Source of the DNA: Anthopleura xanthogrammica
Taxonomy: Eukaryota > Cnidaria > Anthozoa > Actiniaria > Actiniidae
DNA length: 64,000 nucleotides
Assembly (NCBI GenBank): GCA_964019055.1
Contig: OZ025213.1
Location: forward strand, 620,001-684,000
Direction of reading: 5' to 3'
Shown piece by piece: positions 1 through 13,354 of the stretch. The notes under the pieces are model-generated. The model had not been told where the DNA came from and ran no database searches. It saw nothing but the letters and a program-made list of their open reading frames with translations. The position numbers and the translations under genes were made by a program. Every line of letters begins with the position of its first letter. The stretch's first letter is position 1.

Positions 1-10
1 ACTATTGCAG

Positions 11-3000
11 ATTGAATTCGAGGAACAGTGTATAAAGGATCTTAGAGAGAAATTTTTCAATAACCAAGGTAAATAAATTGTCCAGTAGATTTGAAAAAGA
101 CAGAGCTTTAAAGATCATTTGAATTTAATCGTATTTTGTCTGGGCTTCATTTGAGTTTGATGGTGTTTTAAGAGAATTCCTAGACAATACTTGCGGCGAC
201 TAGTATTTTTTTACTGTGGGGATTTACAACAAGTTATCAATTATTACTAAGTATATTATTATTTATGTATGAATTTCAGCATATCCTGATCAGACGCATG
301 GTTTATCGAAGTTGAATCAATATTATTTCACTTCACTTATATGATTATTAAAGCTGAAAGGTTTAGTTCAAAATTATACGGATTCCATTGGCTGTCAAAA
401 AAAGGGGTTTGAGTGGCTCTTGTAACAAGGAATTCTCCTTTTAATATTTTTCAATCTTAGTTAAATAATTTATCATCATACAATTTGAAGGCAGCTGAGG
501 GTTATATTTTTGTAAAAACAATACTTGTGGTCAGTTGATAGCAATTTTTTGTAAGGATTAAGCTATGCTTTAGCCATGACTATAGCATTTTTCTGAGATG
601 ATTTTTCAGCTGATTGAGACAACAGTCGCGACATGGAAATCAGACAATACTCTGCCATCAATTAGAGGTTGTAAAGGTGACAAACCATTTGTTTGATTGA
701 TGGCAGCGTATTGCCCCTGCCAATTTCCCTGTCATGATAGTTGTCTCAATCAGTGTGTATGGTACAAAAATGGTGATAAGAACCATGCCCTCTATATAGG
801 GTTTCCCATCCAGGATACTAGGAAAAGTGGCATATAATTTTTTTTTTCCATAGCTGAAAACTTCAATGATTTTGATGATCATGACTTGTCAAGACTTCGG
901 CATGACGACCTTTGGCTGAGGTGCTTCACAAGAGCTAGAAACCATGATATCAGCAAAGCATTAGAAGCTCTGGTAATCATAATCATCAATTTAATCCTAA
1001 GTACTCTCGTTACTTGTTACTTGTTCCATGTTGCCCAGAATCTACTATGAGTGATGTGAACCAATCACCAAAAGGTCACAACAATATGGAATTTTCTCAA
1101 ACATTAATTGTCTGCACATTTTTCCAGCATATTCTCTTCTGTGCTGACGTTATTTATATTATATGAATATATTACATTTCAAGGTTAATTGTATGCAACA
1201 TGCAACAAAACCTTCACCCATGTTTTTGAAATAACACATATATATACAACATTGCACCACTCATGTCTCTGTGTTGTGAATCTGTTTACAGAATATCTGT
1301 CTCAGATGGAGAAAAACATTTGGTCTAAATGGTAAGTCAAGAAGAACAATACAATGGACTTCTATATAATCATTACTTCCAAATAGATAGTGCTATATAC
1401 CCATTGTGGTAGCAAAGCAGCTTTCCAAAACTGACTATAAATATATATTTTCTGTAATTTTTTTGTTTTTTGTTTTGCAGAGTTAACAGAAAGACAAATT
1501 GACAGACGATTGTTTGAAATTGGTTTTCTCTACCCTCATAATAGAGATAAAGAGGGAAACTCAATCAGTAAGTTGTCTGTCTATATTGTATTCATCATTA
1601 CATGTTAAGCAAGCCAATCTCAACATGTAGACAGTATTTACCTTCTAAAAACGTTGCTTGGGTTAAAATCTGTGTTTCTTAATGCTCCAGCTGTTAAATC
1701 CATAGTACTATATAGACAAGGGATGCAGTTTTATTGAATTCTAGATTTTAAATTATAGTTTTGTTCATTGGTAAAAACTACAAAAAAGATTCACAACAGA
1801 ATGCAGAATTGAAAAGATTCTTAGTGTTCCTTCTGGAAAAACATGTAAGTAAATAATATTAGAAAGTATGATTGCTGTTCCAGGCTGAGATGAAATAAAT
1901 TAGCTGTGTCAATCTATTAACAAATTATTTATCGCTCTTTAGGCTAGAATGTACCCAAGCAGAAAGGTCACACTAGTGTTTGATATGCAGGAGACAGGAC
2001 TTGCAAACATGGTATAATAGTTGAACAGACCATTTTCAAGATATGCGAGCGCTTTCAAAAATATTGCAGGCGCAGACATGATCTTGAGGCATTCAATAGC
2101 GCGCATGATAATTTGCCCCAAAATGCCTCTTTTTCATGTCTGCGTCTGTGATATTTTTTAAAGTGTTCACACATCTCGAAAATGGTTTATTCGAAGATCA
2201 TAACTATGAGGTGGAGGGTAAGGGGGGTGGTGGGCTTTAGTTCTTCCCATCTTTAGCCTAAAATACCCGGGGGGGTTCTCCCTATATAATGGACTATACA
2301 GGGATGCTCCACCCGAAAGGGGTACGTTTTTCAGGCCGCACGTATAGAAAAGGGGTGGAAATTTGTGAGTTTTGGTATAGGGAGGTTTGTTCACATCTTC
2401 GAGCCATCCCAGGTAATGGGTCATAACCTGGATACACAGTCACATATACTGTCTTATTCAGCAAGTTTGTTAGTGCAATAAGATGTGATGAGTGACAACT
2501 TCATCATATTTTTTATTGTTGTATATTGTTTCTTGTGCATTGCAGGATATGGATTTTGTTAAGTTCATAATCACTTGCTTTACAAACTACTTTCCTAATA
2601 CACTAGGTAAGGATACAAATACAACATTACAACAAATTATCAACATGTTAAAAGTTTTGTATTGTTTTGTTCTTTGAAGCTTGGTTATTGGTTGTGGAGT
2701 TGCCATGGATACTGTCAGGTACGTTATCTTTTTCAATATGTAAAACTTTCCTCGTACCCTCAGTTGACTTGTTTGACTTTATTTGTCTTGGATGCATGGA
2801 TGTACTTATGTCTTGGCATATGTCCAAGATTGAAAAAAGTAGTTCAAAAGACCTTTTTACCTTCGTTGTTTGTTGTGCCCATTTCAGACCACATGATGCC
2901 ACTCTTGGGAGTTGATTCTTTCATGTGTAAATATTTTAACAAAAGAACATTTCTCAAGGGAATGTCATGTGGTCTGAAATGGGCAATTTGCATACGAAGG

Positions 3001-6000
3001 TAAAGAGGTCTATTGACCTCTTGGGCATATTGTTTTTTTTTTCATTCCAGACCACTATTATTCAGACTCTTTGTCTGAGTCTCATATTCATGTGTGTCTT
3101 CTCATGTGCAAGGAGGCAAAAAGGGAAAACCTAAGATGTTGATATTTTTTTCTATTGTTCTAGCTGCTTGGAAGATTGTAAGAACCTGGCTTTCACCTGA
3201 AGCAGTAAACAAAATCAAGTATGTATCAAGAGTTATGTACAGTAAAACCACAATAGCATACAAATTTATTAAGACAGATCCTTGGAGGACCTTTTCAGAG
3301 ATAGGGACCATGTTGCATTGTGATCTAGCTTTGATACAAACATGTTTTGTTCATCATACCTTATATGGTGTTGTTTCTGCCAAGACTACATCACAATACA
3401 TCCTGTTTATCAAAATCAGAAAAGGCCTATATGGGGGTATTGGAACTGAGGAGAAATATGGAAATTAATCCTCAGCTGGAGTGGAACTAATAGACCAAAA
3501 ACTTCCATCATAGTGAAGAAAGAACTTGGACACATTTAACAACTATATGTTAAATTTTCTTATTGGTGTTTATTAATTTTTAACAGATTCATGAACAAAC
3601 AAGAGTTACTGGAATTTGTTGATGAGGATAAATTGTTGGTGAGACTAGGAGGAACTGTGAGTATAATTCTTAATATTTCCCATGATTTCCGCATGAAGTA
3701 TTCAGGCTTTTATTTAAAAATATACACATTGAGTATCATGCATCCACACTAAGGTAATTAATCCTTCATTATATTTTTGATGCAGGATACATACGAATAT
3801 TCATATCCTCCGACTAAAGAGGATACTGGTCTGGGACCACCAGAGAGGTAAATATGGCATTTAGAGGACAGGATTCATATCACGGTATATCTAACAAGCT
3901 GATTTCTCAAGATGATAATTTTTGGAATTGATTTCCAGGGATCCAGAGACTCTTGATGCACCTACAGACAACATAAGCACAATGTCAGCTGATAACACCT
4001 CACTGGAAAAAGACGAGTATCATTCAATGAGGCTGTCATTTGATGACTCAGATACTTCACCATCAAAAAAGGTTAGCTTCTCATACTAATTGCTCCAAGT
4101 GTGCCAATGATAGATAGAACCTCATTAAAATTGAAGGACGTTTTATATTTTTGTAGCTATTTTTCAAGATTTAATTTTAATACAACTTTGGCTTCAGAAT
4201 CTCATTCCCATCCTTAAATGCTCATATTTAGTTATTATATCCGTCAGCATGTTATTGCATGGATATGAATCTGCTAGCAATGAGTTTACAATACTTGAAA
4301 TATATATAGAAAGCTTAGTGCTCAACCCAAACATACATTTAATATAGGAATTTTTCTTTAGTTGTAAAATGTTATCCGTTTAGGTTAAATTTGAGGAAAA
4401 GGTTCAGAGCAATAATGCAGCTACAAACGATTCTGCGGTGGATAGTGCAAAAAATGTAAGCAAAGACTAGATTGTCTTTTCGTATATTACTGTGGTTGGG
4501 TGGCTATGTTTGTAAGGAGGTTAATCTTACCCATTTAACTTCTCTTTAACCAGCTTGGGAAATCCTCGAAGACATCGTCAAAGAAGATAAATCCAATTCT
4601 GAGCCCAACACAAGAGCAAAAATCTGTCACCAAGCTTCTTAACATCAAGTAAGTTCACATTCTAGATCTGTGAAAACAAGTTGTTGGCCATAAGGGAGTC
4701 TTCGCAGCTATTGCGCAAGGTGGTTTTAATCTTGGGCTCAGGAAACCCAGACGGATTTCTTACCACTTTGGGACCAAGCATTTTTCACGCGTACCAATAT
4801 TTTTGACGTTCTTGTCATGATCAACAAGTGTGGTTGGGATTCCTTGGAACCATTTCCCTATTTTGCGTATAACAAATCGCGCGATATCTGCTCGGTTAGG
4901 CGATCCCAGCATTTTGAAAAACGTAGGGCGTGGTACTCCTTGTTCTTTGAAAGTTGGTCCAATCTTTTTCCCCCCACAATATTGTCCAACGAAATTAATG
5001 TCCTGAGCAAAGTTCTACGACTTTGTCTGTTTTTCAGACCCGATCAAGAGTTAGTTTTTACTACAACACCAAACACCTCAGGGGAGATCCTTCAGATTCT
5101 TACTCTAGACAACAGTACTTCTTCGCCTGTTGCTTTTAAGGTATGGCGCACAGAATGACCTTGAAGATCTCAATAGATTCCTCTTAGATCGGCTGCATCG
5201 TTGTACTGGTAAAAAAATAATAGAGTCGGCATTATTTGATTATTTGTATGACTGTAAATAATAAGTAATTCATCTATGTCACGGAGGTACCTTGCCATGT
5301 TGAGCAGAGATCTCGCGCCCTGTGATTGGTTAAATGGATGTCGCCAACACACACGGTGCAACATCGATGTTGCGAGTCATGTCACACGACGCAATTTGTT
5401 GCACGCAATGTTGCTGAAGTGGAAAACGATCCTATTTCAGCAGCATTGCCCGCAATATTGCGCATACTGAATGTTGCACCGTGTGTGGCGCCTTAGCGGT
5501 GCCAACTGCTGTAACGTTTCAAAGCCATACGAAATGTACTTTTTTAGACTTCCCAGCTTGGCTTTTCTCTTTGTTGCGCAAACTGACAAAAAAATTATCC
5601 ATTTGTATTGAAATATTTGGCCATTACTATTTAATTGATGCGCGCAACGTTGCAAGGTTGAAGAGTGTTTTCAAGGGATTCTACCCTGTAGGTGTAGGTA
5701 AACATGCCAGAATGTTGAAAAAACTCGTAACACTTGATTATTTATCAAAAATAGAGAAAGCGCAAACCTTTATTGATTTTGTTTATTATATATTAGGTCA
5801 AAACCACTTCTCCTGAAGGGTATCGAGTACGTCCAAGCTCAGGTCGTATCAGCCCAAACTCCTTCACAGACGTGAGTGTGTTTTTACAACCAGGTGAGTC
5901 TGAAGAAATGTTCAACTCTCTTCATTAGTGCGTTAGTGCGATAAGATAGCTTTTCATTTCCCTATTCTTCCCTAATAACACATTCAATTATAAAACTAGG

Positions 6001-6654
6001 TCATGCGGCACAAGTTGGTCGAGATAAGTTTCTAGTAATGTCGACTGAAGTTAAAGAAGGGTTGACAACATCAGAGACGGCAGCTGTATGGAAAACTGCT
6101 CCAAAATCCAGCATTCTGGAACACAGGTATCCCAACATCCCTTTTCCTGCTATAATGAGTCTGTGCAGTTGCGTTTCGCATGGTCATCTTCCGCGGTTTG
6201 TGACTGCTTTGATCTTTTCCCCCTCAGATTAAGGTGTTCAACAGAGAAAACCGCCAGCTCAACGCATCAAGGTGATAGTTCAGAACCGTCAGACGATAGA
6301 AGTCTTGCGGCTAAGATAAACGCCTTGACGGAACACTTGAAATCAGTTGAAAAAAAGGTGAGCTGGTCACCGACCTAAACCATATATAACTTTTTTTGCG
6401 CAAATATTTTGTTGAGATCGTTATGTTTGTATGCGCACCCTGCCTTGAGAAAAGGCTATTATAGTCGACATGAAAAACCTACTTATTAGAGTAATTTTTT
6501 TAAATTTTTCTTCCAGGTTGATAGAATCGATAAGAAGATCTCATACGTCGAGGAAGGCCTTCAAGTCTTCATCAAAGTTCAACTAGGGCTTTTCTCGGGG
6601 ATGATTGTTCTTTTTTCAATTGTTTTTTATTATTCGATTTACGTTATGCCATAA
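11..6654 (+). CDS. MOSPD2: MOSPD2-like ER tether protein (CRAL-TRIO + MSP + TM), 5' partial
   Basis: Nineteen exons in continuous phase: 11-68, 854-972, 1292-1331, 1481-1567, 1759-1844, 1943-2011, 2546-2606, 2680-2718, 3164-3218, 3587-3656, 3786-3847, 3939-4071, 4384-4455, 4554-4648, 5038-5140, 5797-5893, 6000-6126, 6228-6357, 6517-6654, giving 546 visible residues. The start codon exon is off the left edge. A CRAL-TRIO domain (about residues 75-225) shows VTLVFDMQETGL, DMDFVKFIITCF and AWKIVRTWLSPEAV. A phosphoserine/acidic linker follows, then an MSP (VAP-like) domain (about 349-458) with FKVKTTSPEGYRVRPSSG and RDKFLVMST. A coiled coil and one C-terminal membrane anchor end the protein (LFSGMIVLFSIVFYYSIYV, then MP and stop). 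In vertebrates MOSPD2 sits in the ER membrane and binds FFAT motifs of partners at organelle contacts; human MOSPD2 is of similar length (about 518 residues). Exon joins are my own reconstruction. Confidence 0.92.
610..753. mobile_element. MITE-like inverted-repeat element in MOSPD2 intron 1
   Basis: The left arm begins CTGATTGAGACAAC and the right arm ends GTTGTCTCAATCAG, with imperfect complementarity continuing inward over about 50 bases. No coding capacity. A related element lies at 11931-12078, sharing the TTTCCCTGTCATG block and the same end structure, so this is a dispersed non-autonomous family. The transposon superfamily was not determined. Confidence 0.65.
2255..2400 (+). repeat. 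Dispersed repeat, copy 1
   Basis: This stretch, with GGACTATACAGGGATGCTCC and AAATTTGTGAGTTTTGGTAT, recurs in diverged form at 23705-23830 inside TSR1 intron 3. Block order and spacing are the same (CCTATA, GGACTATACAGG, GAAAGGGGTA, TTTTTCAGGC, GTATAGAAAAGGG, TTTGTGAGTTTTGGTATA). No terminal inverted repeat was seen and the family was not recognised. Confidence 0.6.
2849..3011. mobile_element. MITE-like element in MOSPD2 intron 8
   Basis: Two arms of about 50 bases face each other. The left reads AGACCTTTTTACCTTCGT then GCCCATTTCAGACCACATGA; the right is its imperfect complement (TCATGTGGTCTGAAATGGGC then ACGAAGGTAAAGAGGTCT). The core is about 60 bases and noncoding. Structure fits a short non-autonomous DNA transposon. 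Confidence 0.65.
5341..5492. mobile_element. MITE-like element in MOSPD2 intron 15
   Basis: The left end TCGCCAACACACACGGTGCA is mirrored by the right end TGCACCGTGTGTGGCGCC. The interior has further GCAACAT/ATGTTGC palindromic blocks. A related partial copy in opposite orientation is at 62147-62260 in the CUB/EGF gene. Confidence 0.65.
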
Positions 6655-7869
6655 GGGTAATGTCATCATAATACTAGTATTAACACCTGGGTAATCTACA
6701 CCGAAAAATGGGAATGAATGGGAGTTTTTTTAATGATTTTTAGGAGTGCAGGACCACTTTTATCGTTGTCACTAAAATAATCATAAATTCATGGAAATAC
6801 AGTTATATTTTTTATTCTTCATGAGGATGTTAGCTATGGATGTTAATAAAATTGAAAAAAAATATTTTTTTGCAAGGTAACCCAGAATTTCGTTAGCACC
6901 TCACCCTTGTAGTTATATAGAATGATTCTTATAAACCCGTAAAATACACTTTAGCGTATTACGCACTACTTCACTCTAATTCTTTTGTTTTCTATTGGGT
7001 TTATCTGACTATTAGACCCTGATAACTACACTTTGTTTCATTGGTTAAATCCGGTTGCATTTAGTGGGAACCTGGCTGTTTTATTTCGACCAACTGAATG
7101 TCCACAAAAAGGGTAATTTTTAATATTAAAATTAAAGAAATACATTCATCAGTTGCTTTTCACAAAAAAGAGTAAATAAAAGAAAATTTAATTTCAAAGA
7201 AACATTTGTGTTTTCGATGTGCTGTGTTTCTAAATGATAAGTGGTCAAACTGTGTACTTTACGATTGTGTCAAGTGGGCTTCCTGTGTTATAGTTACGCA
7301 TGATTTTTAGGAAAATATTTATATTTTTCCATTATTTATTTTCATTACTTAGTAAGTTATTTCCTAGGTCTTTGCTATAGATGTGAAGTCTTTTATATTG
7401 TAAATTTTTGAAGTGGTATTGACATTTTTGTGGAAAAGGCGCAAAATGCAAATAGTGTGGTCATCTGTCTTTGTGATCAGCTGATTCTCAACATAATCTA
7501 TGCACGACTAACTCTTCCGCCATTTTGTTTAGTGTTCTTTAGTTTAGATACCAAAAATACTGCACTTTTTCGTCGAATTTCTCCTATTTATCCTGGAAAG
7601 AAGTAAAATCATTACATTGTGCGACAAATTAAGGAACGCGTATATCATTCTCGGGTGAGTTTTGTGCTGAAATTTGGAAATTAAGTGTCGATAAAATGAA
7701 ATTGTTTTGTGTTCAGTGTTGATGTTAAAAACCTAATTATGATCAATAATTTTCCTCAAGGCCCCTCAAGGACATAGAATTCCACATTGTAGCAATCACT
7801 TATGTCATAGGGAGAAAAAACGAGGCATCATAGACAAGAAAGGCTTTGGAAAGGGAAAATTCTAGCAAG
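6655..7869 (+). other. MOSPD2 3' flank and CNOT7 5' flank
   Basis: No protein gene was seen. An AATAAA at 6845-6850 is a candidate MOSPD2 poly(A) signal and the sequence is very AT-rich afterwards. CCGCCATTTTG near 7518 is a reverse-strand YY1-like element and probably marks the CNOT7 promoter. A donor-like CGG|GTGAGT at 7654/7655 suggests a noncoding first exon for CNOT7 ending there. This is inference from motifs only. Confidence 0.5.
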
Positions 7870-10386
7870 ATGCCAACAACTGTGAACTATGGAATACGAG
7901 ATGTGTGGAAAGACAATATGGAAGAGGAGTTTGCAAAGATTCGAGACATCGTACAGGATTATCCATTCGTAGCTATGGTAAATATTATCACTTGTATACT
8001 TAATGTTAGGATATAAGGTTCATGAATTACTCAAAATAAGGCTATCTTGACTGGGAATTTTTGTATTACCAGACCATCTCAAACAGCTGGCTTTTTCAGT
8101 ACTTTCTGCCTAATATTATGTCAAAAGTAGTCTTCAGAAAAGACAACTGGATGTTATAACAAAACTATTATAGTACCAAAGGATTTCGGCTTTGCAGTGG
8201 GATCTGAAATAGGCCTGAAATAATTCTAATAAATTTTGATTTTTCACCAAGAAGTGAAAAATAAATGAATGAACAAATGAAATATGTGTATCAGAATGTG
8301 AATGAGATTTCTTCATTTTTCCCTAGGATACTGAGTTTCCTGGTGTTGTAGCAAGGCCGATTGGTGAATTCAAAAGTACATCAGAATACCAGTTTCAGTT
8401 ACTGCGATGTAATGTTGACTTGTTAAAAATCATTCAGTTGGGAATGTCATTCTATGATGAAAAAGGCCATCAACCCTCTGATGGTGCAACTTGGCAATTC
8501 AACTTTAAATTCAATCTAACGTAAGTAAGAAAGCTCATAGAGCAGCTTTCATATGAGTGGGAAATGGTATGGCAGATTCGTAGCTGTACTGTAGCTGTAC
8601 CCTACCTATAACTACTCATTGTGATTGGGTGAATTACAGGAAGACAATAGGAAGCCATTTCAATGATATGGCATGTGGTACCATACACATGCTGTAAGTT
8701 AGTACTGTATTTCCCACTCATACGAAAACTGCTCTTAATCTAAATCTATCAGCAAGAGGCAAGTGATTCTGTTCACAATATGAAAGGGAAAGACTTTTAT
8801 TTTTCCATCAATTTTTCTTCTATATGGGCAGTGTCAAGGGAGCCCTTTCATGATTATTTGAGGAAAGAATTGCCAAGTCATTTGGTATTTCTTTAACCTA
8901 ACCTTGTCTTCCCATCCCTTTAACCCACTCTTTTTCTTACCCAGTAATTTGATGATCCTTGTATTTTCTCATATCACTTTCCAACTGCATGCTAAGCTTC
9001 TCGATAACGAGCCTGGCCTACTTCATCAAAAAATGTCATCACCCATGCCATATATAATTATAATAGATTTAAGTACACTAAATGTTAAATATTGTTTGGG
9101 TTTATTTTAGGGAAGATATGTATGCCCAAGATTCTATTGATCTATTAAATAGATCAGGGATACAGTTTAAGAGACATGAAGAAGATGGCATTGATGTCAA
9201 TGATTTTGCAGAACTTCTAATCACCTCAGGACTTGTTCTACAGGATGAAGTCAAATGGCTTTCCTTTCACAGGTACAAGTATTTACAGCTAATTTATGTC
9301 AGGCGTGACCAGTAAATCCGAGAATTCAAGTGTAGTTTTCAAGTCTTCATATTAAAATTTCAAATTTCTGATCAACGGTTCCGATATTCAAAAAAAAAAA
9401 AAAATCAGTTAAAAATTAGGTTTTGGATCCGCTATCATGAATGATTGTGAAATAATTTCAAAAGAATTCACAAGTTTGCCAACCACATCGCTAAGTATCA
9501 GCTTCAAAAAAATTATTTTTAAAATAAGAATATTATGAGTTGCCGGAGTTTTGATCATAGTTGGTGCCGAGATTTGGAATTTGAATCGAAGCCACCGAAA
9601 CTCCAATCAAAACATTTGGGTTACTGGTCACGCGTGACATAAATTAGCTGTAATTTAGGATATTATTAGGATTATTGGTTTTTTTAAATTATAATGGGCA
9701 TATCTATTAATAATTATTTATCTTTTTTACAGTGCCTATGATTTTGGTTATCTAATCAAGGTCCTAACAGCACAGAATCTTGCACAAGAAGAATCAGAAT
9801 TCTTTGAATTACTCAAGCTATATTTTCCAAATATTTATGATGTCAAATACCTAATGAAAAGCTGTAAAAGTCTTAAGGGTGGACTACAAGAAGTTTCTGA
9901 ACTTTTAGAGGTAGTTTTAAATGAAAAATTATTATCCTAATGTTTTAAAAAAGTTATCTAGGGATTTTTTCCCATGTTGCTGTGATATTGATTTCTTTTA
10001 TATTAAATTTTGTTTTTATTCAAAGCTTGAAAGAATTGGGCCTCAGCATCAAGCTGGCAGTGATTGCCTTCTAACAGGAAACTCATTCTTTAAAATGAGA
10101 GAGGTAAAATATTTTCTAAATGAATAAATGAATGCATAAACAAATGAAAAAGGAAAGTAAAAAATGTATGCCCAATAAATTAAGCATTTTAAAATTAATT
10201 CGTGATTTATGTAGAAGAAAAAAACCTTGACATATATGATATTGTAACGCTGTTAACAAAATTTTCTAACAGATGTTCTTTGAAGATAATATTGACGACA
10301 GCAAATACTGTGGACATCTCTTTGGACTCGGTAATTCATATGTTAATGGTGGACAAGCATACAGTGGACCAACACTAAAACCATAG
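7870..10386 (+). CDS. CNOT7: CCR4-NOT deadenylase subunit CAF1 (CNOT7/CNOT8)
   Basis: Six exons in phase: 7870-7977, 8327-8520, 9111-9272, 9733-9910, 10026-10103, 10273-10386, giving 277 residues (vertebrate CNOT7 is 285). The product removes poly(A) tails as a DEDD-type 3' exonuclease in the CCR4-NOT complex, starting mRNA decay. Active-site residues are all present: Asp37 and Glu39 in MDTEFPGVVARPIGEF, Asp158 in AYDFGYL, and His222 and Asp227 in IGPQHQAGSD. The blocks LLRCNVDLLKIIQLG, WQFNFKFNL, EDMYAQDSI, VKYLMKSCKSLKGGLQEV and KYCGHLFGLG closely match the family. The ATG is in the exon that leads straight into the domain. Vertebrates have two paralogues; the symbol here means the shared family. 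Confidence 0.96.
8539..8735. mobile_element. MITE-like element in CNOT7 intron 2, copy 1
   Basis: The ends are AGAGCAG...ATGAGTGGGAAA and the complement TTTCCCACTCAT...CTGCTCT. The interior has GTAGCTGTACTGTAGCTGTA and GGAAGCCATTTCAATGATA. A related, larger copy is at 33731-34048 in TSR1 intron 14, so this is one dispersed family. Confidence 0.7.
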
Positions 10387-11022
10387 TATATTCATGATAT
10401 ACTAATATTTATAAAGATATACATTATCCATTAATCTATTTTTACTGATCTCTTACACCAACCTGTTTTTATTAGTTAATAGTAACCCAGACACCAAATA
10501 ATAAATTGCTCAGATTTTGTTATTGATAGCTTACAAATAGATGCACATAGTAAGTTTCCTTTAGTGCTTCCATTTGTATATCTAGATATGTGCTGTTCTT
10601 TTGGTTGATTTTCGTAAATACTTGAAGCTATTAGATCTTACACTTCTTTATAGTTGAATGAAGAAATCCAAAATCTACTTTTAGAATTATTACTGCATGG
10701 GTACTCAGTTCACTCTTTTCTGCATTCAATTAGAAAATGATCTATGTACAATCAATTGAGGAACTCTTTAGGACTCTAAAGTTCAAATTATTTTTCATTT
10801 TATAAGCCAAAAATCAATTAGAAAAATCACGAAACCTCCTTCCATGTACTTTCCATAGTAGATATTGAAAGTGGGATTCACCATCCTCTTCATCTAAGGT
10901 TGATAATAGCTGATATAAATGTCTGTAAAACTAAAATAGTATATACCTTATGTTTGATTAATTTTAACCATAGTTTTATTCAAAGATTCTGTTACATTTA
11001 TTATCTGGGCAGGTGTCTGAAA

Positions 11023-11028
11023 AATAAA
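11023..11028 (+). promoter_or_regulatory. Candidate CNOT7 poly(A) signal
   Basis: AATAAA about 640 bases after the CNOT7 stop, followed by a T-rich stretch. It is the canonical hexamer on the correct strand just before a transposon insertion. Earlier sites are possible. Confidence 0.4.
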
Positions 11029-11099
11029 GAGTTTTTAATTCTTGTTACTATGTCTCTGTAATCAATTAAAACTTTGGTTCTTGTTTATCAAAATGCTTA

Positions 11100-11182
11100 C
11101 AGTCGTTTGCATCTAAGCGTGAACACCAGACAGCAAAACATGTTCTAAGTGGAGTCTGAAACTTGTATGCTTTTTTGGCTAA

Positions 11183-11251
<69 letters not shown>

Positions 11252-11425
11252 TAAACCCCATAACTGTCCGCTGACAGTAATCCACAATAGAACAAGGCGG
11301 AACCAGAACTGACAAAATGTTAATGAATGTAGATTTCAAAGGAGACCGTCAAAGGAGACCGCCAAATGTTGACCCTTTAGAACATGTTTTGCTGTCTAGT
11401 GTTCACACTTAGATGCAAATGACTG
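11100..11425. mobile_element. Tc1/mariner-type MITE with TA target duplication
   Basis: Terminal inverted repeats of about 50 bases, starting CAGTCGTTTGCATCTAAG on the left and ending CTTAGATGCAAATGACTG on the right, differ at roughly three positions. Both ends are bordered by TA (11098-11099 and 11426-11427), the signature of Tc1/mariner insertion. The 326-base element has no transposase and carries a long (TAA)n array in its core. It lies just downstream of the candidate CNOT7 poly(A) signal. Confidence 0.8.
11182..11250 (+). repeat. (TAA)n microsatellite inside the MITE
   Basis: About 23 uninterrupted AAT/TAA units. It lies between the two MITE arms, so it grew within the element, and it gives spurious poly-Ile and poly-Tyr reading frames. 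Confidence 0.95.
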
Positions 11426-11930
11426 TATTAAATTTTAATTGTGATGTTTTTTCCATTTTGACTAGCCAATATCTAGATGACTAAAAGATATTGTTCTTTA
11501 GATGCAGTGCAGCCTGGTCAATTATGACCAAATTACCTAATTTTGAATTATATTATAATTTCACCTAATAGAGTTATAGATATTATGCACCTATAAATGT
11601 AAGTCCTGTGGTGTGGGGATTTGAAAACCCCCCACGGTACTTACATTGATAGTCGCATTAGACTAATACACTTTAGTAGACCCTAATTCCATTTCATTTT
11701 GTGTCTATTTCACTATTACACGTTAAGAAGCAATTCTTGTTTCACTGGTTTAGTGTTTTCACTCTAATAACACTCAAAGGAATGACGTGGTCTAGAAAGG
11801 GGAAAACGTAACTTCTAATACACTCACTGGAAAGGTGTATTACTTTCATACCCTTCATCAAACAGTGCTATCACATTCTAAGGCGGCAGCTGAAGGAGCA
11901 AGCTAGTTGGTTTTACCAATGTTTTCATTG

Positions 11931-12078
11931 CTACATATTGATAAAGACTGCAGTTGCGGCAGGGAAATTAGGGAATAGACTACTGTCAATCAAACAAGTT
12001 GTTCTTTACGTACTCCAATTGACAGCAGTGTTTTGCTTGATTTCCCTGTCATGGATGCTGTCTCGATCAGCATGTAGT
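11931..12078. mobile_element. MITE-like element related to 610-753
   Basis: The left end CTACATATTGATAAAGACTG and right end complement CTGTCTCGATCAGCATGTAG form imperfect inverted repeats. The inner block GATTTCCCTGTCATGGATG matches the right arm of the element at 610-753. It is the more diverged of the two copies. Confidence 0.5.
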
Positions 12079-13354
12079 AGATTAGAACAGTGGTAAATTC
12101 TTTTTCCCTGCCAATTGGTATCCATATTATTTTGTTGTTATTTCTTCAAATAGATCTGTCTAATTAGGCACTTCTGGTTATGTTACAAGATCCCAAGACT
12201 TGCTACAGGTAATACACCACACATTCTTACAAATATTCCTTTTATTTATTTACTATATCTGCTGTTATTTTACAATCAAAATTCTATGTAATTCTATGAT
12301 GGCAGAGTGGTTTTACTTGGTCCATGCATGAAACAAAGTTGTATACAATTGACGACGAACAGTCAAAGTAAAGAAGATGAAGGAATTGGAATTGTATACT
12401 ACTATGTATTATGCTTACTGTTTTTCACGGCCCAAGTAAAATCACTCTGACTAAAGTATCAAAATATACAAATCAGATGTAATGTTTTGAAACAAATGGA
12501 ACAAACACAACAAATGGTGTCCTTTTTTCAAGCAAAAGCCAAAGTACTGGTATTTAAATGAGAATAAAAAGAAGTTACTTGTTAATACCCAAATTAGATG
12601 CTAACAGGTAAGTATCTGTTTGGATAATTATATCGAGACAGCACCATAACATGTAAAGGTTCCAAAAATCATACGAAATATTTTCACTATTGGTAAATTT
12701 CAATCATAAATACCAGATGAGTAAGCAACAAAACCCAACATTCATACAGCTCTGAAATATGAAGCACATTTTAAAACTATTTTTCTTTTTAATTAATCTT
12801 GCTTGTATAATATTCACTACATTTTATTGAAATGATGGTTCTAAAATCTCAGATACACAGATAATGTTGAAAAGTTCATCAAGAATCAAAATGTTATGAA
12901 AATTTTTTGGTCATATTTTGAAGTGCATTAGTTTTTATCAAAATTTACAAATCAGAGTTCTAATAAAATCTTTGTATACTATATATATATCCAATACCTA
13001 TTTATGATAAGATCACGTGACTGACATTTTTTATGTTATAGGTCTTGGTTACATTTTGGGCAAAGGTATAAATCCATTAGATGGATAATGTTGGGATGTA
13101 ATTTGCATTGTATGCGTCTTCTTCCAGTGAATTGGTGATCACACTTTCCACATTTTATTATTTCCACCGTTCTTTCACAGCTGCATTCCTGGAAAAAAAC
13201 AAGAAAACTAAGATTAAACTTTGAAGGAATGTGGAATGTCAGCAGAAATGCAAACTCACACCTCTAGACCAAGTCCTTAAATCTTCGTCTTCAAAGACAC
13301 TTAAAACTTCTAAGAGTAGATTTCCTTTACAAGCTTATATGTATTATTATTCAG

